A stretch of DNA of 64,000 nucleotides from Pararhodobacter sp. CCB-MM2 (GTDB lineage: Bacteria; Pseudomonadota; Alphaproteobacteria; Rhodobacterales; Rhodobacteraceae). The DNA is taken from positions 16,857-80,856 of the forward strand of contig NZ_LRRR01000021.1 in the NCBI RefSeq assembly GCF_001691415.1. The letters are read 5' to 3'. The translations under genes and the position numbers were made by a program. Of this stretch, positions 17,318-25,642 are shown piece by piece. A model generated the notes under the pieces. The model made no database searches and was not told the DNA's origin. It saw nothing but the letters and a program-made list of their open reading frames with translations. Every line of letters begins with the position of its first letter. Position 1 is the first letter of the stretch.

Positions 17318-17953
17318 TTATTTCTCGGCCATGTTCTCGGGCGAGACGGGATCGGCGAAGATCACCGGCAGCCGGAACTCGGCGCGTTGGCCGGTCGCCC
17401 GGTCGACCACCAGCGTCCGCAGCACATAATCCCCGACCGCCCCGTTGATCCGATAGGTCAGGTGGAAGAAGCCGTCCACCGGGCTGGAGAAACTGTCGAG
17501 CTGCACCTCGCCCATCGGGATCAGCGAGTCGGTCATCTGCTGGCCCTGCGGGGATTCCAGCGTGAACGAGACATCGAACAACAGCCGGTTCGCACCATTG
17601 GTCAGCTGGCTCATCGAGAAGCCGTAGACCTCGACATAGGCATAGACCGGCTCGCCCAGCGCGAAGATGTTGTTGGGACGCGGCTGGAACATGCCGAAGC
17701 CCTCGGCCGGGGTGACGGTCAGCTGGGCATTGGTGACGCCGAAGCCCACCTGCCCCGTGACCTGCCGCAGGAATTGTCGTGCCGCGGCAACGGCTTGCGG
17801 CCCCTGTCCCGTGTCGATCATCTGCTGAATGGCCTGCGCCGCCTCTGGCAGGGTTTGCGCGCCCGAGAGCGACGGCAGGGTCGCGCTGGCCAGAAGGCAG
17901 GCAAGGGCCGGTCCCGTCACGGGGCGGGCTCGGCGCGGGAAGGTACCGCTCAT
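17318..17953 (-). CDS. Exported protein of unknown function
   Basis: A 211-residue protein with a clear signal peptide: basic MSGTFPRRARP, hydrophobic about 14-29, likely cleavage after SGA. After a short helical stretch the mature part is beta-rich, with GVTNAQLTVTPAEG, PVYAYVEVYGF and a segment ending in FRLPVIF, suggesting a periplasmic beta-sandwich. No known domain is recognised. The ATG at 17953 is chosen because the signal peptide begins there; the frame stays open further upstream without coding character. Confidence 0.65.
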   Translation of the reverse strand: MSGTFPRRARPVTGPALACLLASATLPSLSGAQTLPEAAQAIQQMIDTGQGPQAVAAARQFLRQVTGQVGFGVTNAQLTVTPAEGFGMFQPRPNNIFALGEPVYAYVEVYGFSMSQLTNGANRLLFDVSFTLESPQGQQMTDSLIPMGEVQLDSFSSPVDGFFHLTYRINGAVGDYVLRTLVVDRATGQRAEFRLPVIFADPVSPENMAEK

Positions 17954-18081
17954 GTCAGGGTCTCGTGCGGCGTCGGCATGGGGCCTACATTGCCCGCCCG
18001 CCGGGCACCGGGCAAGACCTGCTCGCGGCGATGTGTAGCGCCGGGATGAAGCCTTGGAGCGCCGCCGGACAGCGCGGCCGA

Positions 18082-18402
18082 TCACTCGTGGCCCGAGAGT
18101 TGCTGGCGCAGTTGCTCGGCCTCGTGGCGGGCGCCACGCAAGCCGTCCATGGCGGCGTGCAGCTCGGCCTGCAGCTGGGCCATTTCGCGGCCCACTTCCT
18201 CGTCGCGGTGCTGGATATAGGCGATCGCCTGATCGCGCGTTTCCTCAGCGTCGTGCAGGGCCTGCGCCATCCGCTCCAGCTCGCCCAAATCGGCCTGGGT
18301 GACGCGGGTAAAGCGGTGAACCAACCAATTGACGAACCATCCCAACGCGAAGGCGGCGGTCAGAACGATCACCGTCACGATGACGAATTCGGTTCGGTTC
18401 AT
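18082..18402 (-). CDS. Membrane-anchored coiled-coil protein
   Basis: A 106-residue protein with a single N-terminal membrane helix (about 5-26) and a long charged helix with heptad-like leucines (LGELERMAQALHDAEE … LRQQL) in the cytoplasm. No domain name can be assigned. It lies between two envelope-protein genes on the same strand and could belong to that envelope-related set. Confidence 0.65.
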   Translation of the reverse strand: MNRTEFVIVTVIVLTAAFALGWFVNWLVHRFTRVTQADLGELERMAQALHDAEETRDQAIAYIQHRDEEVGREMAQLQAELHAAMDGLRGARHEAEQLRQQLSGHE

Positions 18403-18475
18403 GGGTGGGTCTCCGGCGGCAGTCAAAAAGCGGGTCTGCGGGTTAAGGGGATGTGGCGCGGATGGGGCGCCGGCG

Positions 18476-20455
18476 TCAACCGTCTTCGGGCGCTTCCTCG
18501 TCGCCGCTGCCTACGGTTTCCTCCACCGGCGGCTCCGAACCGGGGCGCGGACGCGGGCGGGTCGTGTTGTCATCGGCGGACTGGATCTCGAAGGTCAGTT
18601 CGGCTTCCAGCGCGGGGTCCAGCGGTTGGGGCTCGGGTTCGGGGCGGATCAGGCGGAACTCGATGCGGCGGTTGGCTTCGCGGCCGGCCTCGGTGCCGTT
18701 GTCGGCAATCGGATCGGCCGCGCCATAGCCATGCGCCTCCAGCGAGGCGACCAGCACCCGGCGCGACAGCAGGGCGTTGATCACGGCCTCGGCGCGGGCC
18801 TGGCTGAGGTTGAGGTTGGTTTCCTCGCGGCCCTGGCTGTCGGTATAGCCGGCGACCTCGAAGGGCAGCTCGCCGCATTCGCGCAGCACATCGGCGATGC
18901 GGTCGATGACGCGCCCGGCCTCGGCGTTGATCTCTGTCGAGCCGGGGTCGAAGGTGATCTTCGTCTCGGCGAGGATGTCTTGGATGCGCGCTTCGCAATT
19001 GTCGGGCGTGGGCGCGTTGACGACCGGGTCCAGCGCCTCGTCATAGGTGACGTTGACCTCGATCGGGGCATCCGCCCCAAGGCCATTGAGCAGCGCCTGC
19101 GTGACTTGGCTACGGGCGTCGGGATTGCCCGAGACGCCGGAGATCGACACGCGGTCCGCGCGCACGGTGGCGCGACCGTCATGGAGTTCGGCGAGGGCTT
19201 CGATAACGGTCAACACTCGCACCGCCCAGCCCGCCGGCAGTTCCGGATCAAGGCGGGTGGCGATTTCCACCGCGTCGGGGCCAAAGCGCGCGGCCGAGAA
19301 GGCGCGCACGGTGGCGCGGATACGCTCATCCGGCAGGCGGCCTGCGACCGAGAAACGGCCCTCGTCCGTCAGGGTCAGCAGGACCTCCGGCGCCGCGGCG
19401 GTCTGCGCGCCTTCCTCGACCGGGGCTTCCAACTGGCGGGCGCTGAGGCTGAAGGCGTCGGGCATCGCGGTTTCCAGCCGGCCGACCACGCGGTCGAAAT
19501 CGGCGGTGTCCACGGTGTGCGGCACGGAGAGGATCACGGTCCCGTCCGAGATCGTCAGGCTGCCATCCCCCAGTTCGGCCAAGGCGCGAATGGCCACGGC
19601 GGCCCCTTCGCCCCAACGCGGGGTCGGCGCGCCCAGCGCGAGCGGGCAGTTGACGCCCCGGGTGAGACCGGCCGTGCGCAAGGCGGTGCCGATCCGCTCC
19701 TGAGCCTCGGCGGTGTCGGCCACGCAGCTGCCCAGCGTCAGGGCGCCTTCGGCGGCATCGACGCGCAGCAGGAACGGCGCGGCGACGGGACGCGGGGCGA
19801 CCAGATCCAGCGACAGCACCTGACCGCGCGGCGCGATGCCCCGCAGCGCCTGTTCCAGAGAGCGGCGTTCCTCCGGGCCATCGACCAGCGCCTCGACCTC
19901 GATCCGGCCGGCGGTAACGGAAATGCGGCCCACGTCGAAGCGTTGCAGGGCGTCCAGCGCGAAGTCGACCGCGGCAACCCAGCCGCCGGGAATCGCATGG
20001 TCCGAGGTCTGCAGCATGTCCTCGATTTCCAGATCCGGCAGCGCGTCGGCCAGACGGTCGATGATCCGCTGGCCCTCAGGGCGGTCGGGCACAAGGCCGA
20101 TCACGGACAGATCGTCGCGGTTGCGCATCACCTCGATCCGGTAGACGGGGGCGACGACGGCGGTGCGGACCGGCACCACGATCTCCTCGGACAGGCGGGA
20201 GGCGTCGATCACCTCGCCCGCCACCTGCAGCGCGCGGATGCGGGCGCTTTCGGTCGGTGCGGTGCCCGTCAGCGTCGCGGTAAGGCCGTTCACCTCAACC
20301 CGGGTCCAGCCCATGTTCGCCTCGGCGAAGGCCTCGCGCAGCTCGCTCGCGGTTCGGTTTTCCACCAACGAGACGAGAAACAGCGCGGTCAACAGCGCCA
20401 GTACCGCCGCCGCCAGAAAGGAAGCGATGGAGACGAGCAGGGTTTTCTGTGACAT
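18476..20455 (-). CDS. OmpA-family envelope protein with BON-like repeats
   Basis: A 659-residue protein with an N-terminal membrane anchor (about 7-28). Repeated modules follow, each holding 'x-V-x-V-x-G-L-x-A-x-x-x-G-x-A' style strands (for example VNGLTATLTGTAPTE), reminiscent of BON domains. A C-terminal OmpA peptidoglycan-binding domain is near 505-620 (EVAGYTDSQG, NLSQARAEAV, GYGAADPI, NRRIEF). The C-terminus is low complexity (Pro, Glu). It likely tethers the inner membrane to the cell wall. Regulation not visible. Confidence 0.85.
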   Translation of the reverse strand: MSQKTLLVSIASFLAAAVLALLTALFLVSLVENRTASELREAFAEANMGWTRVEVNGLTATLTGTAPTESARIRALQVAGEVIDASRLSEEIVVPVRTAVVAPVYRIEVMRNRDDLSVIGLVPDRPEGQRIIDRLADALPDLEIEDMLQTSDHAIPGGWVAAVDFALDALQRFDVGRISVTAGRIEVEALVDGPEERRSLEQALRGIAPRGQVLSLDLVAPRPVAAPFLLRVDAAEGALTLGSCVADTAEAQERIGTALRTAGLTRGVNCPLALGAPTPRWGEGAAVAIRALAELGDGSLTISDGTVILSVPHTVDTADFDRVVGRLETAMPDAFSLSARQLEAPVEEGAQTAAAPEVLLTLTDEGRFSVAGRLPDERIRATVRAFSAARFGPDAVEIATRLDPELPAGWAVRVLTVIEALAELHDGRATVRADRVSISGVSGNPDARSQVTQALLNGLGADAPIEVNVTYDEALDPVVNAPTPDNCEARIQDILAETKITFDPGSTEINAEAGRVIDRIADVLRECGELPFEVAGYTDSQGREETNLNLSQARAEAVINALLSRRVLVASLEAHGYGAADPIADNGTEAGREANRRIEFRLIRPEPEPQPLDPALEAELTFEIQSADDNTTRPRPRPGSEPPVEETVGSGDEEAPEDG

Positions 20456-20524
20456 GGAGATTCCGCAAAGGCAGCCCGGGCGGGCCCGTCAGCTTGGCCT
20501 AGCCCCATATGCCGCGTGATGCAA

Positions 20525-21505
20525 TCACACCAGCAAGGCAGCGGCAAGAATCAGCACAACGATCAGCCCCGCGTCGCGGTTGGAGCGGAACAGCTTCAGC
20601 AGCAGCCCCGAATCGTTGATGTTCAGCCGACCCAACTGCCAGTTGAGATGCGCGCCAAAGGCCCAGGCGCCGGCCAGCGACAGCGACAGGATCAGGGGTT
20701 CGCCCCGCTGGGCCAGCGCGTAGATGATCGCCAGCGACATCAGCACGACCGAGCCCACGAGGAAGCCGCGCAGCCAGTTCTCGGTATTCTCGCCGAACAG
20801 GCGGGCGGTGGATTTCACGCCGATCAGCGCGTCGTCCTCGCGGTCCTGATGGGCGTAGATCGTATCGTAGAACAGCGTCCAACTGATGCCCGCGATGTAC
20901 AAGATCACCGCCGGCCAGCCGAGCGAGCCAGTGACAGCTGTCCAGGCCAGCAACGCGCCCCAGTTGAACGCGAGGCCCAGGAAGACCTGCGGCCACCAGG
21001 TGAAGCGCTTGGCGAAGGGATAGATCGCCACCGGAACCAAGGCCAGAATGCCCAAGGTGATCGCGGCGGCGTTGAAGGTCAGCAGCAGGAAGAACGAGGC
21101 CACCATCTGCACGGCCATCCAGATCAGGGCCTCGCGCACCGTGACCGCGCCCGACACCAGCGGACGGTTGCGGGTCCGCTCCACCCGACCGTCGATGTCG
21201 CGGTCGGTGATGTCATTCCAGGTACAGCCGGCGCCGCGCATCAGGAACGCCCCGGCTCCGCAGGCCAGCATCACCCAGAACACGCGCCCGCCCGAGACCT
21301 CGGGCAGCGACAGGGCCCCCAGCAGCGCGCCCCACCAGCAGGGCAACAGCAACAGCCAGGTGCCGATCGGCCGATCCGCGCGGCTGAGGCGCAGATAGGG
21401 ACGCAGCTCCTCAGGAGCCTTGGTATCGACCCAGCTTCCCTCGACCCGGTCGGCGATCTTGGTATCGCGCTCGCCGCCCTCTGGTGTTTGCCCTTCGCCG
21501 GTCAT
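20525..21505 (-). CDS. ubiA: 4-hydroxybenzoate polyprenyltransferase
   Basis: A 326-residue, roughly nine-helix UbiA prenyltransferase that attaches the polyprenyl tail to 4-hydroxybenzoate in ubiquinone synthesis. The two Asp-rich Mg-diphosphate motifs are intact: NDITDRDID near 108 and DTIYAHQDREDD near 230. The chosen ATG at 21505 leaves only 12 bases to the divergent rsmE start, so both promoters must overlap coding sequence or one start is further in. Confidence 0.93.
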   Translation of the reverse strand: MTGEGQTPEGGERDTKIADRVEGSWVDTKAPEELRPYLRLSRADRPIGTWLLLLPCWWGALLGALSLPEVSGGRVFWVMLACGAGAFLMRGAGCTWNDITDRDIDGRVERTRNRPLVSGAVTVREALIWMAVQMVASFFLLLTFNAAAITLGILALVPVAIYPFAKRFTWWPQVFLGLAFNWGALLAWTAVTGSLGWPAVILYIAGISWTLFYDTIYAHQDREDDALIGVKSTARLFGENTENWLRGFLVGSVVLMSLAIIYALAQRGEPLILSLSLAGAWAFGAHLNWQLGRLNINDSGLLLKLFRSNRDAGLIVVLILAAALLV

Positions 21506-21517
21506 ACAGTCCCGCCC

Positions 21518-22273
21518 ATGCCCGTATCTGCCCCCGAAAACGCCGCTGCGCCGCGCCCCAAGGTTCGGCTCTATGTAGAGCAAGCCCTGTCCGAAGGGCA
21601 ACAGGTTGAGGTGACGCAGGATCAGGCGCATTACCTCTCCAACGTCATGCGTCTGCCCGAGGGCACGCCCGTCGCCTTGTTCAACGGCCGCGACGGCGAA
21701 TGGCGGGGGGTGATGGGCCGGATGGCCAAGCGCGGCGGGGTGCTGACGGTCGAGGGCCCGACGGCCCCGCAGCTCGATCCGCCGGACCTGTGGCTGGTCT
21801 TCGCGCCGATCAAGAAGGCCCGCACCGATTTCATCGTCGAGAAGGCCGTCGAGATGGGCGCCGCGCGCATCCTGCCGGTGCAGACCGAATTCACCAATTC
21901 CGAGCGTATCCGCCGCGACCGTCTGCAAGCCCATGCCATCGAGGCCGCCGAGCAATCCGGCGGCACCTTCGTCCCCGAGGTGGCCGAGCTGACGCGGCTG
22001 GACCGCCTGCTGGCCGATTGGCCGGCCGATCGGCTGCTGTGGTGGGCCGACGAAAGCCTCGTGGGAGAGGACATCGCCGATCCCGCCCCCGCGCCGGCCG
22101 CGATCCTGATAGGTCCCGAGGGTGGCTTCTCGCCCGCTGAGCGCGCGCGGCTGAAGGCCCTGCCCTTCGTGCGCCGCCTCAGCCTCGGGCCCCGGATCCT
22201 GCGCGCGGATACCGCCGCCGTCGCGGCGCTGGCGTTGTGGCAGACACGGCACGGCGATTGGGTGGCCGGCTGA
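21518..22273 (+). CDS. rsmE: 16S rRNA (uracil1498-N3)-methyltransferase
   Basis: A 251-residue SPOUT-class enzyme. An N-terminal PUA-like domain (VRLYVEQALSEGQ) precedes the trefoil-knot domain with LIGPEGGFSPAE and a C-terminal LGPRILRADTAAVAAL knot. It methylates N3 of U1498 in the small subunit rRNA. The start at 21518 gives about 15 residues before the usual family N-terminus, so a slightly later start is possible. Divergent from ubiA. Confidence 0.93.
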   Translation: MPVSAPENAAAPRPKVRLYVEQALSEGQQVEVTQDQAHYLSNVMRLPEGTPVALFNGRDGEWRGVMGRMAKRGGVLTVEGPTAPQLDPPDLWLVFAPIKKARTDFIVEKAVEMGAARILPVQTEFTNSERIRRDRLQAHAIEAAEQSGGTFVPEVAELTRLDRLLADWPADRLLWWADESLVGEDIADPAPAPAAILIGPEGGFSPAERARLKALPFVRRLSLGPRILRADTAAVAALALWQTRHGDWVAG

Positions 22274-22366
22274 GGCCTGCCCCTCGTCCCGGCCAGCCGC
22301 CTTTACACAGGCGCCATTTCGGGCCACCAAACACGCCTGAGTGTCTTGCCCTGGAGCCCGTGACCC

Positions 22367-23263
22367 GTGCCCCGTCCTGCCGATCCCCTGCCCCCGGCTC
22401 CTCTGTCTGCGGCGCGTGATGCCGACCTGCCGGCGATCGAGGCTTTCCTCGCCCGGCATGCCGACAGCTCGATGTTCCTTCGCTCGAATCTGGCCGAGCA
22501 TGGCTTGGGGGACCGCCGCTCGCCACGTGCGATGGCGGTGGCTGTGACCCGCGAGGGCGCCACCATCACCGGGGTCTTCGGCGCGTCGAACGCGGGCTAC
22601 GCCGTCTTCCAAGCCCCTGAGGCCGGGCCCGAGGTCTGGGCCGCCTTTGGCCGCTGGCTGGACGGGCGTCCGCTCTCCGGGTTGACTGGCGAGGCCACGC
22701 AGCTCCATGCCTTGCGGGCGGCGATGGCGCTTGATGACGCGCAGCTCGCCCATGCCCATGACGAGCCGCTCTACCGTCTGGCGCTGACCGACCTGCGCCT
22801 CGATGCGCTGGCGCCGGGCCAGATCCGGGCACCCGAGCCGAGCGACCTCGAACTGCTGGAGCATTGGTTCACGATCTACGAGGGCGAGACGCTGAACACC
22901 CCCGCCCCCCGCGCGGCGGCCTTGGGGCGGCGCCGGGCGGCGCAGGCGATCCTTGAGGGACGCATGCGTATTTTAGAGCATGACGGCCAGCCCCTCGCCA
23001 TGACCGCCTTCAACGCGCGCCTGCCCGACCGGGTGCAGGTCGGCGGCGTTTTCACTCCGCCCGAACACCGCAACCGCCACGCCGCCCGCAGCGCCGTCGC
23101 CCGGCATCTGGCCGAGGCCCGCGCCGAGGGGGTTACCCACGCCATCCTCTTCGCCTCAGGCCCGGCCGCGTCGCGCGCCTATGAGGCGATCGGCTTCACC
23201 CGTGTCGGAACCTACGGCCTTGCCCTGCTGCGCGAGCCCCGCCTCGGAGGGCCCGATGATTGA
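22367..23263 (+). CDS. GNAT-family N-acetyltransferase (two-domain)
   Basis: A 298-residue protein. The C-terminal half (about 150-290) is a GNAT fold with V-G-G-V-F-T-P-P-E-H-R-N-R-H-A-A as the acetyl-CoA loop and a final FASGPAASRAYEAIGF stretch. The N-terminal half looks like a degenerate second GNAT domain, as in other double-GNAT enzymes. Substrate unknown. The stop overlaps the start of the next gene by eight bases. Confidence 0.8.
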   Translation: MPRPADPLPPAPLSAARDADLPAIEAFLARHADSSMFLRSNLAEHGLGDRRSPRAMAVAVTREGATITGVFGASNAGYAVFQAPEAGPEVWAAFGRWLDGRPLSGLTGEATQLHALRAAMALDDAQLAHAHDEPLYRLALTDLRLDALAPGQIRAPEPSDLELLEHWFTIYEGETLNTPAPRAAALGRRRAAQAILEGRMRILEHDGQPLAMTAFNARLPDRVQVGGVFTPPEHRNRHAARSAVARHLAEARAEGVTHAILFASGPAASRAYEAIGFTRVGTYGLALLREPRLGGPDD

Positions 23264-23771
23264 CTTCATGCGCCCCGAAGCGAAGGCCGTGATTGCGCGA
23301 TGGGCGGAAACCGCCGTGGCGACGCTGCTGACCCTGATCGGCCTGTGGTGGCTGTGGAAAGGCCCCGGCATCGTCCACATCGGCGGCGCGCTTCTGGCGC
23401 TGATCGGTGGTGGGCTGTTGTTCAGCGCGCTGCAACGGGTCCGCTTCGCCACCCGCAACACCGGCGTCGGCATGGTCGAGCTGGTCGAGGGCGAGATCCG
23501 CTATTTCGGCCCGCGTGGCGGTGGGATCGTGGTGATCGACCATGTCCTCGCGCTGTCCCTCAGCGCCGATGGGTCGTTCTGGCTGGTGGAAAGTTTCGAC
23601 GGCAGCATCCTTGCGATTCCGCGTGACGCGACCGGGGCCGAGGCCCTGTTCGACGCCTTTGCCGCCCTGCCCGGCCTCGACATGCCGCGCCTGTTGCGCA
23701 TCATCGCCCAGGGCCCTGCCCCGCGCGCGCGCCTGATATGGCGCCATCCGACCCGCCGCCTCTTGACTTGA
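23256..23771 (+). CDS. Small membrane protein of unknown function
   Basis: A 171-residue protein with two N-terminal membrane helices (about 15-55) and a soluble C-terminal domain (FATRNTGVGMVELVEGEIRYF …) with beta-strand character. The ATG at 23256 overlaps the GNAT stop, so the two are coupled. No domain recognised; it resembles small Rhodobacterales membrane proteins usually left unnamed. Confidence 0.65.
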   Translation: MIDFMRPEAKAVIARWAETAVATLLTLIGLWWLWKGPGIVHIGGALLALIGGGLLFSALQRVRFATRNTGVGMVELVEGEIRYFGPRGGGIVVIDHVLALSLSADGSFWLVESFDGSILAIPRDATGAEALFDAFAALPGLDMPRLLRIIAQGPAPRARLIWRHPTRRLLT

Positions 23772-23826
23772 GGTCGCCCGCGCTACAGGTCTGGGGTCCG
23801 AAACTTGAGCCCGGAGCGCCAAAGAC

Positions 23827-25197
23827 ATGTCCATCCCTCAATCCGGCGGCGGGCCGATCGAGCACCAAGATCAACTGGCTGAATACCTCGCCTCGGGCGG
23901 CAAGCCGAAGGACGATTGGCGCATCGGCACCGAGCACGAGAAGTTCGGCTATTGCAAGGACAGCCTGAAGCCGCTGCCCTATGACGGCGAGCGCTCGATC
24001 CGGATGGTGCTGGAGGGGCTGCGCGACCGCTATGGCTGGCAGCCGGTGCTGGAAGGCGACAAGATCATCGGCCTCACGCTGAACGGGGCCAATGTCAGCC
24101 TTGAGCCGGGTGGGCAGCTGGAACTCTCGGGCGCGCCCTTGGAGACGATCCACCAGACCTGCGACGAGGTGAACGAACACCTGCGCGAGGTGAAATCCAT
24201 CGCCGACGAGGTGGGCGTGGGCTTCATCGGCCTCGGCGCCGCGCCGATCTGGTCGCATGACGAGATGCCGATGATGCCCAAGGGGCGCTACCGGCTGATG
24301 ACTGATTACATGCCGACGGTCGGCACGCACGGTACGCAAATGATGTACCGCACCTGCACCGTGCAGGTGAACCTCGACTTCGCGTCCGAGGCCGACATGG
24401 TGCAAAAGCTGCGCGTGGCGCTGGCCCTGCAACCCGTTGCAACGGCGCTGTTTGCCAACTCGCCCTTCTTCGATGGCAAGGTGAACGGCCACAAATCCTG
24501 GCGTTCGCGCATTTGGCGCGACCTCGATTCCTCGCGCACCGGGACCCTGCCCTTCGTCTTCGAGGACGGCATGGGCTTTGAGCGTTATGTCGACTACGCC
24601 CTCGATGTGCCGATGTATTTCGTCTACCGCGATGGCAAGTATATCAATGCCTTGGGTCAGTCCTTCCGCGACTTCCTGAAGGGTCAGCTGCCGGCGCTGC
24701 CGGGTGAGGTGCCGACGCTCAGCGATTGGGCCGACCACCTGACGACGATCTTCCCCGAGGCCCGTCTGAAGAAATACCTCGAGATGCGCGGCGCCGACGG
24801 TGGCCAATGGCGCCGTCTGTGCGCCCTGCCCGCCCTGTGGGTCGGCATGATGTACGACCAATCGTCGCTCGATGCCGCCTGGGATCTGTGCAAGGACTGG
24901 GACACCGAGACCCGCGAGGCCCTGCGTGTCGCGGCCAGCGTCGATGGCCTTCAGGCCGAGACGCATGGCGTAAAGATGATGGATCTGGCCCGTCAGGTCG
25001 TCGCCATCAGCGAAGCCGGCCTGAAAGCCCGCGCCCGCAAGGGGGCCGGCGGTCTGGTACCCGACGAGACCCATTTCCTCAGCGCGCTGCAGGACAGCCT
25101 CGAAACCGGGATGGCCCCGGCGGACGAGCTGCTGGCCCGCTATAACGGCGACTGGAATGGCGATCTGTCGCGCATCTACGGCGAGTACAGCTACTGA
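23827..25197 (+). CDS. gshA: Glutamate-cysteine ligase (plant/alphaproteobacterial class)
   Basis: A 456-residue ligase making gamma-glutamylcysteine, the first step of glutathione synthesis. It belongs to the class shared by plants and alphaproteobacteria: GTEHEKFG near 39, SLEPGGQLELSGAP near 97, MMYRTCTVQVNLDF near 178 and MGFERYVDYALDVPMYF near 256 are characteristic. Cys residues used for redox control in the plant enzyme are not examined here. A GC hairpin follows the stop. Confidence 0.95.
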   Translation: MSIPQSGGGPIEHQDQLAEYLASGGKPKDDWRIGTEHEKFGYCKDSLKPLPYDGERSIRMVLEGLRDRYGWQPVLEGDKIIGLTLNGANVSLEPGGQLELSGAPLETIHQTCDEVNEHLREVKSIADEVGVGFIGLGAAPIWSHDEMPMMPKGRYRLMTDYMPTVGTHGTQMMYRTCTVQVNLDFASEADMVQKLRVALALQPVATALFANSPFFDGKVNGHKSWRSRIWRDLDSSRTGTLPFVFEDGMGFERYVDYALDVPMYFVYRDGKYINALGQSFRDFLKGQLPALPGEVPTLSDWADHLTTIFPEARLKKYLEMRGADGGQWRRLCALPALWVGMMYDQSSLDAAWDLCKDWDTETREALRVAASVDGLQAETHGVKMMDLARQVVAISEAGLKARARKGAGGLVPDETHFLSALQDSLETGMAPADELLARYNGDWNGDLSRIYGEYSY

Positions 25198-25228
25198 TCC
25201 GTCACGCTTGCGTGCGGCAATGAGACAA

Positions 25229-25259
25229 GGGGCGCGCACGGCTTGCCGTGTCGCGCCCC
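25229..25259 (+). terminator. Hairpin after gshA
   Basis: GGGGCGCG-CACGGC pairs with GCCGTG-TCGCGCCCC with a single bulge. It is followed by only a weak T stretch (TGCTTTCC). Confidence 0.5.
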
Positions 25260-25316
25260 TCGTGCTTTCCTGACGGCCTGAGCTTTTTTCAGACCTACAT
25301 TTTCCAGGAGAGATCC

Positions 25317-25580
25317 ATGCGCGACTTTTTCATCAACATGCTCGAGAAGCTGATCAACGTTCTCGTCATCATCCTGCTGATCGGGGTGCTGTTCGGCACC
25401 GTGGCGACGCTGTTCATCCCCAGCCAGAACGGTATCCCCAGCGCCCTCGTCGCCGTCGGCGTGCTGATCGGCGGGCTGCTCTATGTCACGCTGATGGCGG
25501 GCTTCATGTACCTCGGCCTCGGCATCTACCAGAACACCCGCCGCACCGCCGCCGCGATGGAAGAGTTGGCCGCGCGTTGA
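25317..25580 (+). CDS. Small two-helix membrane protein
   Basis: An 87-residue protein. An amphipathic N-terminus (MRDFFINMLEKLINV) runs into one membrane helix (about 14-33), then a second (about 43-68), and a short basic tail. The ribosome site CCAGGAGAG lies seven bases upstream. It is a stand-alone gene between the gshA hairpin and a strong bidirectional terminator. Function unknown. Confidence 0.7.
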   Translation: MRDFFINMLEKLINVLVIILLIGVLFGTVATLFIPSQNGIPSALVAVGVLIGGLLYVTLMAGFMYLGLGIYQNTRRTAAAMEELAAR

Positions 25581-25594
25581 AGTGCTGAATAGCG

Positions 25595-25625
25595 AAGGGG
25601 CGCCCCGAGAGGCGCCCCTTTTGCT
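25595..25625. terminator. Bidirectional rho-independent terminator
   Basis: AAGGGGCGCC / GGCGCCCCTT form a perfect 10-bp stem with a six-base loop, followed by TTGCTTT. It lies between two convergent genes and can serve both. Confidence 0.85.
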
Positions 25626-25642
25626 TTGCCATCAGGCCCGGT

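Noticed and set aside
18329..20452. 707-codon open frame on the plus strand
   Set aside because: Antisense to the OmpA-family gene, which has a signal anchor and a canonical OmpA domain.
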